The notes under the pieces: generated by a model
What the model was told of the DNA's origin: nothing
Database searches by the model: none
The model's input: only the letters and a program-made list of their open reading frames with translations
Part shown: positions 26,741 through 35,468 of the stretch, piece by piece
How positions within the stretch are numbered: position 1 is the stretch's first letter
How the letters are laid out: each line of letters starts with the position of its first letter
Program-made: the position numbers and the translations under genes
Assembly (NCBI GenBank): GCA_045641625.1
Contig: JAZUHH010000063.1
Span: 1 to 56,637, forward strand
Length of the DNA stretch: 56,637 nucleotides
Source: UBA1723 sp045641625
Lineage (GTDB): Bacteria; Bacteroidota; Bacteroidia; Bacteroidales; Paludibacteraceae
Reading direction: 5' to 3'

Positions 26741-29029
26741 ATGAAGAAATTTCACTATATCATTTCGGCCTTTGTCCTGATGGCTGCGTTCTCGTCGTGT
26801 TCCGACGACAAGGCAGATATGGACAAGTTTGTATCAGAGCTGATGCGTGTAATGACTCTTGACGAGAAAATCGGTCAGCTGAACCTGCAGGTGGCAGGTG
26901 ACATTGTGACCGGTGACGCCCAGGACACAGGTGTCATAGATGAAATCAAGGCAGGAAATATGGGCGGAATCTTCAACTTGAAGGGTGTTGACAAAATCCG
27001 CGCCTTGCAGGAGGTTGCCGTGAACGAGAGCAGATTGGGTATTCCGCTTTTGGTGGGTATGGATGTCATTCACGGCTACGAGACTATTTTCCCTATTCCT
27101 TTGGCTTTGTCATGCTCATGGGACACGCTTGCTGTCGAGGAGGTTGCAAGAATCTCGGCCAAAGAGGCGAGTGCTGACGGTATAAACTGGGTGTTCAGCC
27201 CTATGGTGGATGTCGCTCTGGACGCTCGCTGGGGACGAGTGGCTGAGGGAAGCGGCGAAGACCCTTTCATAAATTCAGTCATGGGAAGGGCAATGGTGAG
27301 AGGCTATCAGGGTGATTTGTCCCGCAACGACAATGTCATGTCTTGTGTCAAGCACTTTGCCCTGTACGGCGCAGTCGAGGCAGGAAGGGACTACAACACC
27401 GTTGACATGAGCCGATTGAGAATGTACGCGCAATACTTCCCGCCATACAAGGCATGTGTTGAGGCTGGTGCCGGAAGCGTGATGACCTCTTTCAATCTGG
27501 TCGAGGGAATTCCCGCCACTGCCAACCAATGGCTTATAGACGATGTGTTGAGAAAGGAATGGAAGTTTGACGGATTTGTGGTCACTGACTATGCGTCAAT
27601 AAACGAGATGATGGCTCACAGGGTGGCAAAGAACAGAAAGGACGCTTCTTGCCGTGCCATTTTGGCTGGAACTGACATGGATATGTGCAGTCGAGGCTAT
27701 GTTGAGAGCCTGAAGAGTCTGATTCATGAGGGAGAAATCACAGAGGCGGATGTCGATGACGCCTGCCGCAGAATTCTCGAGGCAAAGTACAAGCTTGGAC
27801 TTTTCTCCGACCCTTTCAAGTATTGCGACACTGCACGAAAATATACTGACATCTACACAATGGAACATCGCGAGAGGGCAAGAGCCATCGCCGCAGAGAC
27901 CTTTGTGCTTCTGAAGAACGACAACTCGCTTCTTCCCTTGAAGAGGAAGGGCAAGATTGCGCTTGTCGGACCGCTCGCAGACACCAAGTCGAACATGACC
28001 GGAATGTGGACTGTGGCAGCAACACCTGACCGCTATTCCTCGCTAAGGGAAAGTATGGAGAGGGCTCTGGAAGGCAGGGCGAAGCTGTTGTACGCCCAGG
28101 GCTGCAATGTTCTGGCTGACTCTGTCGCGCAGGCTGACGCAGAGTTCGGCAAGCATATCGCGAGGGTGAACACCCAGTCCGCCATGAGGGAGGCTGTGCG
28201 TGTGGCTCGCGAGGCTGATGTCATTGTCTGCGCTATGGGCGAGTGTGCAGAGATGTCGGGCGAATCGTCTTCGCGTTCCGACATTGCGCTTCCGGACGAG
28301 CAGATGACTCTGCTCAAGGAACTGGCAGGGCTGGGCAAGCCAATCGTACTGCTCAACTTCTCGGGCCGTGCAACTGTCATGAAGTGGGAGTCAGAGAACA
28401 TTCCCGCAATCATGAACGTGTGGTTCGGTGGCAGCGAGATGGGCGATGCCGTGTGCGATGTGCTGTTCGGCGAGGTTTCGCCTTCGGGCAGGCTTACAGT
28501 GTCAATGCCGCAGAATGTCGGCCAGCTTCCGCTATACTACAACAGGCTGTCAACCGGAAGACCTGTTGCCGAGGGCGAGCAGAAGTTCAGAAAGTACGCC
28601 AGCAACTACCTGGACGTCAGGAACGATGCGCTCTATCCGTTCGGATACGGCCTTTCATACACGAATTTCGAATACTATGACCTTATGGTTTCCGCCAACG
28701 AGCTCAAGACTGCGGCGGACAGCGTTGTGGTTTCCGTCAGGGTGGCAAATACGGGCGAAGTCGATGCCACAGAGACCGTGCAGCTCTACATCTCGGCGGA
28801 ATGCTCGCCCTTTGCGCGTCCCGTCAGGGAACTTTGCAGGTTCGAGAGGGTGAAGATTCCGGCAGGCGAGGAGAGAAATGTCGAGTTCGTGCTTGGGCAG
28901 AGGGATTTCATGTACTACAGCTATAGCGAGGCATACGGATTTTCCAGACACAGCCAGCACGGAACTTTCCAGATATTGGTCGGACCTAATTCCCGCGACC
29001 TTCTTGCCGCCCAAATTGATTTGAACTGA
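26741..29029 (+). CDS. GH3 beta-glucosidase-type lipoprotein
   Basis: This 762-residue GH3 enzyme has a lipoprotein signal (lipobox around AFSSC, residues 16-20). The N-terminal barrel domain (about 35-370) carries GMDVIHGYETIFPIPLA, the RWGRVAEGSGEDP signature, KHFALYG and the nucleophile Asp in FDGFVVTDYAS. The alpha/beta sandwich (about 390-600) and a C-terminal fibronectin III-like domain (about 665-755, ending NSRDLLAAQIDLN) follow. It should release terminal glucose or xylose from oligosaccharides in the periplasm, complementing the surface GH5 enzyme. A TTG-free, strong ATG start and a clear promoter support the boundaries. The AraC-type regulator follows after 31 bases and may control it. 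Confidence 0.92.
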   Translation: MKKFHYIISAFVLMAAFSSCSDDKADMDKFVSELMRVMTLDEKIGQLNLQVAGDIVTGDAQDTGVIDEIKAGNMGGIFNLKGVDKIRALQEVAVNESRLGIPLLVGMDVIHGYETIFPIPLALSCSWDTLAVEEVARISAKEASADGINWVFSPMVDVALDARWGRVAEGSGEDPFINSVMGRAMVRGYQGDLSRNDNVMSCVKHFALYGAVEAGRDYNTVDMSRLRMYAQYFPPYKACVEAGAGSVMTSFNLVEGIPATANQWLIDDVLRKEWKFDGFVVTDYASINEMMAHRVAKNRKDASCRAILAGTDMDMCSRGYVESLKSLIHEGEITEADVDDACRRILEAKYKLGLFSDPFKYCDTARKYTDIYTMEHRERARAIAAETFVLLKNDNSLLPLKRKGKIALVGPLADTKSNMTGMWTVAATPDRYSSLRESMERALEGRAKLLYAQGCNVLADSVAQADAEFGKHIARVNTQSAMREAVRVAREADVIVCAMGECAEMSGESSSRSDIALPDEQMTLLKELAGLGKPIVLLNFSGRATVMKWESENIPAIMNVWFGGSEMGDAVCDVLFGEVSPSGRLTVSMPQNVGQLPLYYNRLSTGRPVAEGEQKFRKYASNYLDVRNDALYPFGYGLSYTNFEYYDLMVSANELKTAADSVVVSVRVANTGEVDATETVQLYISAECSPFARPVRELCRFERVKIPAGEERNVEFVLGQRDFMYYSYSEAYGFSRHSQHGTFQILVGPNSRDLLAAQIDLN

Positions 29030-29060
29030 TTTCTATAGAGTCATCAGAAAGTAAGCCGTA

Positions 29061-30134
29061 ATGAGCGCATTTTATTTGTCATATTTAATCTTGACGGTTT
29101 CATTGGTCATAATGGCTGTCGTGTTCCTTGTGCTGCCTGTTCCCAAGAACGAGACGGCCGGCAGTTTCAAGGCCTCTCTGCGCATATTTTCCTTTTTGTA
29201 TGTCTCTTTGTCCGTTTACTGCCTTTTCAAATGGACTTACCCTATTGACGTGTTGGGTGTTCCCTTCCTGTTCGAGGCTACGGTACAGGCTCATTTGTGG
29301 GGAATTGCATATCTGAACATAGTTGACAGCTCTCTTGTGAGCCGTCCGTTTGTGCTGAAGGCGTTTGCCCAGCCTCTTGTTCTGCTCTTGTTCAGCCTCT
29401 TGTGCCTATGGTTCTGCGGGTTTACCAAGGTTTCAGCAGCCGGAGAGCTGTTCGGTCTGCTGTCATGGGGCAGACCTGATCTGTATCTGAGGATAGTGTG
29501 GTTCGTGTATTACCTTTCCGTTCCGTTATACTATTACAAGTTGTTCTTTGAGAGGGAATCCGAGTCAAGAGCCAGGGCGCAGGGTGACAGCGTAGTACTG
29601 CGCAGGCTTGGTTTCGCCAAGACAGGGTTTATGATTTGTTCCCTTGTGGTGCTGGACACTGTGCTCATCACGCTTTGCCATGACCTGTTCTGGTGCTCGG
29701 TGTTCAATCTTCTGATACTTGTTCTCTATGTGGTCATAGGGCTTGTTGTCATCAAGTCTGCGAGCTGTTATCTTTACAGGGAGAGGGAGCAGGCTTCGGG
29801 CACTGACGACTGGCAGAAATGGAGGCGGAACATTATAGACAGCGAGCTTTACACCCGTCAGGGTATAACGATAGTGCAGATGGCAAGGGAACTCAACACA
29901 AACCGAACTACGCTGTCCGCATTCATCAACCAGTACGAGGGCGGTAACTTCAATTCGTTTGTGAATGGTCTGAGGGTTACTAAGGCAATGCAGCTGATTA
30001 CGGAGAACCCGATCATGCCTATGGCGGAGGTCTGTCTGATGGTAGGCTATACTGACCAGGCAAATTTCAGCCGACATTTCAAGCAGATTTCGGGTCTTTC
30101 CCCTGTTGTATGGAAGCAGAGGAACTGCGGATAA
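29061..30134 (+). CDS. AraC-family regulator with N-terminal membrane domain
   Basis: This 357-residue protein has about six to seven hydrophobic segments in its first 235 residues and a C-terminal AraC/XylS DNA-binding domain (about 255-355). The first helix-turn-helix contains TIVQMARELNTNRTTLSAFI and the second contains MAEVCLMVGYTDQANFSRHF. This layout implies membrane-coupled sensing and regulation of transcription. It lies 31 bases after the GH3 gene without a separate promoter and is followed by a strong terminator, so GH3 and regulator form one unit. The signal may be a sugar released by the glucosidase, but this is inference. Confidence 0.87.
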   Translation: MSAFYLSYLILTVSLVIMAVVFLVLPVPKNETAGSFKASLRIFSFLYVSLSVYCLFKWTYPIDVLGVPFLFEATVQAHLWGIAYLNIVDSSLVSRPFVLKAFAQPLVLLLFSLLCLWFCGFTKVSAAGELFGLLSWGRPDLYLRIVWFVYYLSVPLYYYKLFFERESESRARAQGDSVVLRRLGFAKTGFMICSLVVLDTVLITLCHDLFWCSVFNLLILVLYVVIGLVVIKSASCYLYREREQASGTDDWQKWRRNIIDSELYTRQGITIVQMARELNTNRTTLSAFINQYEGGNFNSFVNGLRVTKAMQLITENPIMPMAEVCLMVGYTDQANFSRHFKQISGLSPVVWKQRNCG

Positions 30135-30165
30135 GATTGTTTGTAATATATTGATTTATAATATA

Positions 30166-30205
30166 GTTGTCGATTTGTAAGAGTGTTATTTTACAGATCG
30201 ACAAC
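30166..30205 (+). terminator. Terminator after the AraC-type gene
   Basis: GTTGTCGATTTGTAA pairs with TTACAGATCGACAAC across a 10-base loop, with one internal mismatch, followed by a run of T. Confidence 0.85.
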
Positions 30206-30269
30206 TTTTTTGTTAATGTTTAGTGCCTCTTATTGAGAATCCGACAACGTGGTTATAGGGCCGAATTTG

Positions 30270-30277
30270 TAGCTTTG
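30270..30277 (+). promoter_or_regulatory. Promoter -7 element of the surface-protein cluster
   Basis: The plus strand reads TAGCTTTG, 27 bases before the TTG start of the adhesin frame. Transcripts from here could cover all four genes up to 37445, because I see no terminator between them. Confidence 0.55.
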
Positions 30278-30300
30278 CCGAAAATATGCGGTTAAGATGT

Positions 30301-30369
30301 TTAATTGAAAAAAATCGACGAAGTGCTACGATTCAATTGTAAAATCGACGAAGTAACAAAACGAGTCAA
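30301..30369 (+). repeat. Two ATCGACGA repeats over the adhesin start region
   Basis: Two copies lie in tandem. The first (30301-30333) contains AATTGAAAAAAATCGACGAA and the second (30334-30369) contains CAATTGTAAAATCGACGAAG followed by AAAACGAGTCAA. They match the element at 33322-33350 and, in the ATCGACGA...CGAGTC part, the ones at 21261 and 43719. They supply the only possible start codons of the downstream frame. Confidence 0.65.
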
Positions 30370-32734
30370 TACTGTATGTCAAACCTTTATTCTTTTTTTA
30401 GTTCTGTCAGTCAGCTCCGTTTCTCTATATTCACAGGAGTTGAAACTTACTGCTTCCAAACCCAAAGCGTGCGTTGGCGATATTGTGAATCTTTCTCTTG
30501 ATTATGCGGACTGCACTTCGGTTACGTGGCAATATACCTCTAACGGTGTGACATATTCATCATTCAGCAATATACTTTCATCTTCGAATACGATCAAGAT
30601 GGACAAGGCGTATTGTTTCAGGGCTATGGGAGTAGCCAGAGGACTAACCAAATATTCAAATGTTGAGTGTGTGGAAGTGATGGAGAACTATAGTCCGTCA
30701 TGGTATTATGGCACCAGAAAAATGGAGTCGGGAGAAGAAGTTAATTTCTGCGGTCCACAAAAGAACTTTGGATTCAGTATAATCAATTCAGCCCTGAACG
30801 AAGGATTCAACGAGACTGAGTTCAAAAAGAATTTCAAGTCGGAGTGGAAAATAGACGGGAAATTATTCAGCAATGACTATGATATTGTAGTCCCATTATT
30901 TGACAAAGATGCGACTATAGTCCATACCATAAGCAGCGATTATTGCAGTGATGTTGTTTTCGAGTTCAAATTCAACATTATAGACTATCCCCAACTTGAA
31001 GTTTCTACACCGACACCCGTAGTGTGCAAGGGCTCTGAAGCTAAGATTGATATTTCCTATACCGGAGATGTTACAAAAACTCTATGGTATGAAGGGGGAA
31101 AAACAACTCCTATTAGCAGCACGTTAGGGAAATCTTACACATTCTCTCCAAGATCTTCGGAGCTATATTATGTTGAGGTATATACAAAAGAGGGATGTGT
31201 CTCAAAGTCTGACTATATCAGTATAGATGTCGAAGAGCCTTATACTCCGTCATGGAGTAGATGAACTGAACCTTTCAGAAGTGGCGATGTCTTGGATTTT
31301 TGCGGCGACGTAGTTGATTTTAGTTTTAACTTGTTTACCCCTAACTTCAAGTCAGACAAGGATGAGTTCATGAAAAAGCACACATCTGAATGGTTTATAG
31401 ACGGAGTTAAGGTTTCTGACGATTACAACTATCTGTTGCCTCTTCTTACAAAGTCTGGAACTGTAACACATCGTATTACAGGCAAGGCTTGCCCTTCTAT
31501 GGACTTTGATTTCAATTTCAATATTCAGCCTTCTCCGGTAGTTAGGATTTCTTCAGGTATTACGGAAGTCTGCAAGGGATCTGATCTGACACTGGACGTT
31601 GACTATGACAGCAACACCAAGTCCTTTTCTGTCTTTCAAAAGACTTCTGCTGGACAAAGCAAGGTTGCAGACAGAATGTCAAACAAGATTACGCTTTCAC
31701 CTGACAAGGATGCCGTTTATTGGATTGAGGCGTACAATGGCAATTGCAAAACAGTATCGAACGAGATACAGGTGTCTGTGTTGCCGGAACTTTCAGTTCA
31801 GGTTAATGCGCCAGGTTCCGATGTTTGCCTGGGCGATGAAGTAACTGCCTCAGCAATAATTTCAAGTGGCAACCCCAAGTCTATTTCATGGACAAAGAAC
31901 GGGGCAACAATAGCCTCTTCCGCCAATATGTCAGACACACCTCAAGCAGATGCTGTCTATAAACTTGAAGTGAACAACGGAGACTGTCCGTCATTCTCGC
32001 AAACATATCCGGTCAAGGTTGTAAGTGTTGACTTCAAGGCTGACGATGTGTCTATTTGTGAGGGAGAAACCGCATCTGTCAAGGCGACCGCAACAAGTGG
32101 CAGCACTTTAAGATGGTACGATAGTTCAGACAAGCAAACTCCGATTTCGAGCAGTGCTGTTTTGACAGTGTCTCCTTCTAAATCTACGGAGTATTTCTTG
32201 ACCGTAGAGTCGCAGGGTGGTTTGTGTAAGGCTGAGGGATCTGCTAATGTTAAGGTCAACTCCTTGCCTCGTGTCGTAGATTATTCGGAAATAGGATCAT
32301 CTACCTACAAGCTTGATATAGAGGGAGGAACAGGAAAGGTTCTTGTGGATTTCGGAAATGGTGCCGATCCTTCTGTTTCCAACATATTGTCCGACGCAGA
32401 GTCTGATAGAGTTTATCATGTTACCTTAACTGACGAGCTTGGTTGTTCTTCCACGTTTGAAATGGAGACCAATACGTTCGAGCTTGAGATTCCAAAATAC
32501 TTTTTCGCTAATCGTGAGTCTTGGGTTATCAAGAATGTGGACAAATTCAAAAAATGTCATTTGGCCATATTCGACCGTTACGGCAAACTATTGTACATGT
32601 CTGACTCTCCGGTTGATGGTTGGAACGGAGTCTTTAATGGTTTTGATATGCCATCCACAGACTATTGGTTTGTACTGGATATTGAGGACAGGGACAAACA
32701 ATACACGGGACATTTTACTTTATTGAGAGATTAA
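30305..32734 (+). pseudogene. T9SS type B (CHU_C) surface adhesin interrupted by one in-frame TGA
   Basis: Two frames, 30305-31264 and 31265-32734, lie in the same phase and are separated only by TGA at 31262-31264. Together they encode about 809 residues: an N-terminal hydrophobic signal (around FILFLVLSVSSVSLYSQ), two related modules of about 180 residues, further Ig/PKD-like repeats and a C-terminal T9SS type B domain. That domain includes CHLAIFDRYGKLLY, GWNGVFNG, PSTDYWFVLD and GHFTLLRD. The repeated modules show what was lost: WYYGTRKMES in module one aligns with WSR-stop-TEPFRS in module two, so the stop replaces a Gly codon (GGA to TGA). The start is also unusual, because only TTG (30305) or GTG (30323) exist and both lie in inserted repeats. 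It is probably a recent pseudogene, or an assembly or sequencing error. Confidence 0.8.
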
Positions 32735-32750
32735 ATTACAATACATATTT

Positions 32751-34019
32751 ATGAATAGATTTTTATCATTGTTGTTGTGTGTTTGCGTATTAGGCACGTC
32801 CTTTGCGCAGACTACGGGTGGACCTTCTGCTCCTGTAAGAGTCAGTCAGAAGGACTATAAGAAATTGAACAAAAAAGAGGTGGCATTCCAGCATGATGGA
32901 TATGACTACTATTTCAAGGGATCATCTATCTATCGCAGGAAGACTGGTTCGGGTGACAAAATTCGTCCAGCAGACATATATTCTGTGAGAACAGTCATGA
33001 ATGATGTAAATCCTGAGGTTGCCGAGAAATACAGGAAAGGTGACATGTTGTCAAGGGTAGGTTGTCTTGTATCTCTTTTTGTCTGTATGCCTGCAGGTTT
33101 AACAATGGCATGCGTTGGTGTTCACAGAGTAAAAGGCGCAAACAGAGAATTCTATGAGTCTCTTTCTTTTGAGGGAGGTGTTAAGCCAGAGACAGCTGTT
33201 GCTGTTGAAAAGGTTATTGAAACACCTGTAGCAAGCAGCAATACTGCAGTTGTTAATGCTGTTGAGGAAACTGTTGTTTCAGCAGAGCCTACACCAGTTG
33301 CCCCACAAGTAACCAACGAGCCAATTGAAAATCGACGACAGACGGAGTCAAAGGCTGAGCCTGTAGCCCAGGTCAATAAAACGCAGCAAACTGCACCAGC
33401 TAAGGTTGAGAAGGAGAAGAATGTTTATATCGACGATGCAAAGCGAGTTAAAGTCAAAGAGCCTAAGGAAAGAGGCCCAAAATTGACTGAGCGCAAAGAG
33501 AAAGGTGTCGGCCTTTGGGTTGACCCGCTTGGTTTTGTTTTCCGTGGCCCAAGGCTAGGCTTGGACGTTCGTTTGAAAAGAAACATTCCGTTTGCATTTG
33601 TCGGCTGCCCTCATCTTGGCAGCGGCTATATGAGCGAAATTGACGGAATCGAGTCGGAGAAGAGTATTTCATGCGGTGTCGGCTACAAGCATCTTGTTCC
33701 CGCATCTTGGGGAGGTTTTTATGTTGGTGCGTTCGGCCAGTACAACCGCTTGTCGGGAGACATCAACCCTGCTTCTTCATACAGAAACCAGAAGATTTTC
33801 GAATCAGGCATTGACGTAATGGCAAACCTAGGTTTCCGCTTCCAGTTCAAGAACAATCTGTTCTTTAATGTTGGCGGTTACGCTGGCGTTGCGAACAATA
33901 CGCACGAGTACAGGTTTACAAACAAGTTGAGCGACTACTATTCGCCAAAATACATCAAGGGAAAGACAGAGACATCGTTCAAGGGCGGTGCGGAAGTGTC
34001 ACTTGGTTTTGAATTCTAA
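32751..34019 (+). CDS. Probable outer-membrane beta-barrel protein with repeat-derived linker
   Basis: This 422-residue protein has a signal peptide (about 1-19, ending SFAQ), an N-terminal region with a hydrophobic stretch (about 100-122), a Pro/Ala/Val/Glu-rich linker (about 145-255), and a C-terminal beta-rich domain. That domain has alternating aromatic residues and ends in GGAEVSLGFEF, as in outer-membrane barrels. No exact family is recognised. The linker contains two stretches made from the dispersed DNA repeat: ENRRQTES (33322-33350) and NVYIDDAKRV (33420-33450). It starts 16 bases after the adhesin gene, so it may be its partner in the outer membrane. Confidence 0.65.
   Translation: MNRFLSLLLCVCVLGTSFAQTTGGPSAPVRVSQKDYKKLNKKEVAFQHDGYDYYFKGSSIYRRKTGSGDKIRPADIYSVRTVMNDVNPEVAEKYRKGDMLSRVGCLVSLFVCMPAGLTMACVGVHRVKGANREFYESLSFEGGVKPETAVAVEKVIETPVASSNTAVVNAVEETVVSAEPTPVAPQVTNEPIENRRQTESKAEPVAQVNKTQQTAPAKVEKEKNVYIDDAKRVKVKEPKERGPKLTERKEKGVGLWVDPLGFVFRGPRLGLDVRLKRNIPFAFVGCPHLGSGYMSEIDGIESEKSISCGVGYKHLVPASWGGFYVGAFGQYNRLSGDINPASSYRNQKIFESGIDVMANLGFRFQFKNNLFFNVGGYAGVANNTHEYRFTNKLSDYYSPKYIKGKTETSFKGGAEVSLGFEF
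33322..33350 (+). repeat. ATCGACGA repeat inside a coding sequence, copy 1
   Basis: CAATTGAAAATCGACGACAG then ACGGAGTCA encodes part of the linker of the barrel protein. It matches the CAATTGAAAATCG end of the element at 21438 (reverse complement) and the one at 30334. Confidence 0.6.
33420..33450 (+). repeat. ATCGACGA repeat inside a coding sequence, copy 2
   Basis: AATGTTTATATCGACGATGC then AAAGCGAGTTA is nearly identical to 43719-43748 and to the reverse complement of 21261-21291. Here it is translated in frame as NVYIDDAKRV. Confidence 0.75.
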
Positions 34020-34039
34020 CTACTAATAATTTCGAGAAT

Positions 34040-35410
34040 ATGAACTACATAAAGATATTTTTTCACTGCCTGTTGGCTTTCTCGTTGGCGGCAGGTGTGA
34101 CTTCGTGCAAGGAAGAGGATGACGACGAGGCTGTTATCGGCAACGCAGGCCCGTTGGAAGGAGAGTGGATTCCAGTTTCCTACGGCCCGGACTTGAGCAT
34201 TTCAAAGGACGGTAGAATCAAGCTGCTTGCCTATTCTGACGACGAGATGGTGACAGAGTCCGACCACGCAATAGGCATTATTCAGAAGGCTTCGAAAAAC
34301 CGACTTTCTGTTTACACTCTTTCCGGAGAGGCTTCGGGAACTTACAGCTTTGACACTACGATTGCAGTGCTTGGCAGCCGTCTGGCAGCAGTGCAGACTA
34401 TGGAACTTAAATGCTCGAAGCTTGTAGATGGCAGTTTCTCGGCTTCCGGCAAATATACGAAGTTGTCAGACAGCGAGCCAATAGTTCTGCCTGTATATTC
34501 CGACATCTTGGGTACATGGTCGAACCAGTTCTCGGGTGAGTCATATGTGTTCAATTCGGACGGTACAGGCTACCAGACAAAGGCAACAAACAGTTTTGAT
34601 TGGGTGTTTTATAAGGGAATTCTCTATTTGCACAAGACTGGATCCTATTCATACGAGACGGCAACTTTCTCTATTTCCGGTGACGACATTACCATTACAA
34701 GAGGCGGAACAACAGTTACTCTTTCAAAGAAAGTCATAGAGGGAAATCCGGGAGATATGGAAGGTATATGGCTTCTTGCAAATGCGCCAACCTCTGAGAC
34801 GCTTCTTTATACATACAAGAACAATTACTACGGACTGTATGTCATGAAAGACGGAAGCGTGTTGACTGTCGAGCAGCCTACGACTTCATTGTCAATGTTA
34901 ATTTCTGAACCAAAGTTGGTTATTACATCTGTTAGCGACCACACATTCAAGAGCATCAATGAAAACGGAGAATCTGCCGGAACAGTTTCTTTCATGTATG
35001 AATTCTATTTGAATGAAAATGCGGTAATAGAAATAAACAGGAAGATGACTGTTGCATTCGACAAGCCGTTCAGCCTTTGTTCCTCGTATAATATTCCTTC
35101 AAACGGAACATACGTGATGTCAAAAAATCCTGACGACACAAGTTTTGACCACAATGCACAGCTTCCTAGCCTTACAAAGATGTGGACGAGATATGATGGT
35201 GACGGAATCGAGCTATTGTCGTTGAAATCCGATGGAACAGGCTATCTTCTAGGGGCTGAGAATGACGTTATCCAATATTTCTGGGGTGCTGCGTTGGGCG
35301 AGATAATTCTGCTAGACATGGCAACTTTTACTTACGTCATTTATCCATATTCTATTGATAACGGAGTTCTTACAATTCATGCCGATGGCGGTGATTTGGT
35401 TTATAATTAA
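34040..35410 (+). CDS. Large lipoprotein of unknown function
   Basis: I do not recognise a family for this 456-residue protein. It has a lipoprotein signal with a predicted lipobox around AGVTSC (Cys at about 23), followed by an acidic KEEDDDEA stretch that resembles surface-export signals of Bacteroidota lipoproteins. The rest is beta-rich and appears to contain two or three similar segments of about 120 residues. Each has a pattern such as GTWSNQFSGESYVFNSDGTG, MEGIWLLAN or RYDGDGIELLSLKSDGTG, reminiscent of lipocalin-like or DUF repeats. It is 20 bases after the barrel gene and belongs to the same cluster. Confidence 0.6.
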   Translation: MNYIKIFFHCLLAFSLAAGVTSCKEEDDDEAVIGNAGPLEGEWIPVSYGPDLSISKDGRIKLLAYSDDEMVTESDHAIGIIQKASKNRLSVYTLSGEASGTYSFDTTIAVLGSRLAAVQTMELKCSKLVDGSFSASGKYTKLSDSEPIVLPVYSDILGTWSNQFSGESYVFNSDGTGYQTKATNSFDWVFYKGILYLHKTGSYSYETATFSISGDDITITRGGTTVTLSKKVIEGNPGDMEGIWLLANAPTSETLLYTYKNNYYGLYVMKDGSVLTVEQPTTSLSMLISEPKLVITSVSDHTFKSINENGESAGTVSFMYEFYLNENAVIEINRKMTVAFDKPFSLCSSYNIPSNGTYVMSKNPDDTSFDHNAQLPSLTKMWTRYDGDGIELLSLKSDGTGYLLGAENDVIQYFWGAALGEIILLDMATFTYVIYPYSIDNGVLTIHADGGDLVYN

Positions 35411-35468
35411 CAGTAAAGATGTTAATTATATAAAATCTCGAATAATTTTTTTATAGAAATTATATCAT

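Noticed and set aside
31262..31264. TGA read as Gly through an altered genetic code
   Set aside because: The stop replaces a Gly, as it would under code 25, but other genes here (GH3, mlaE, tamB) end in TGA and no other gene has an internal TGA. A single mutation is simpler.
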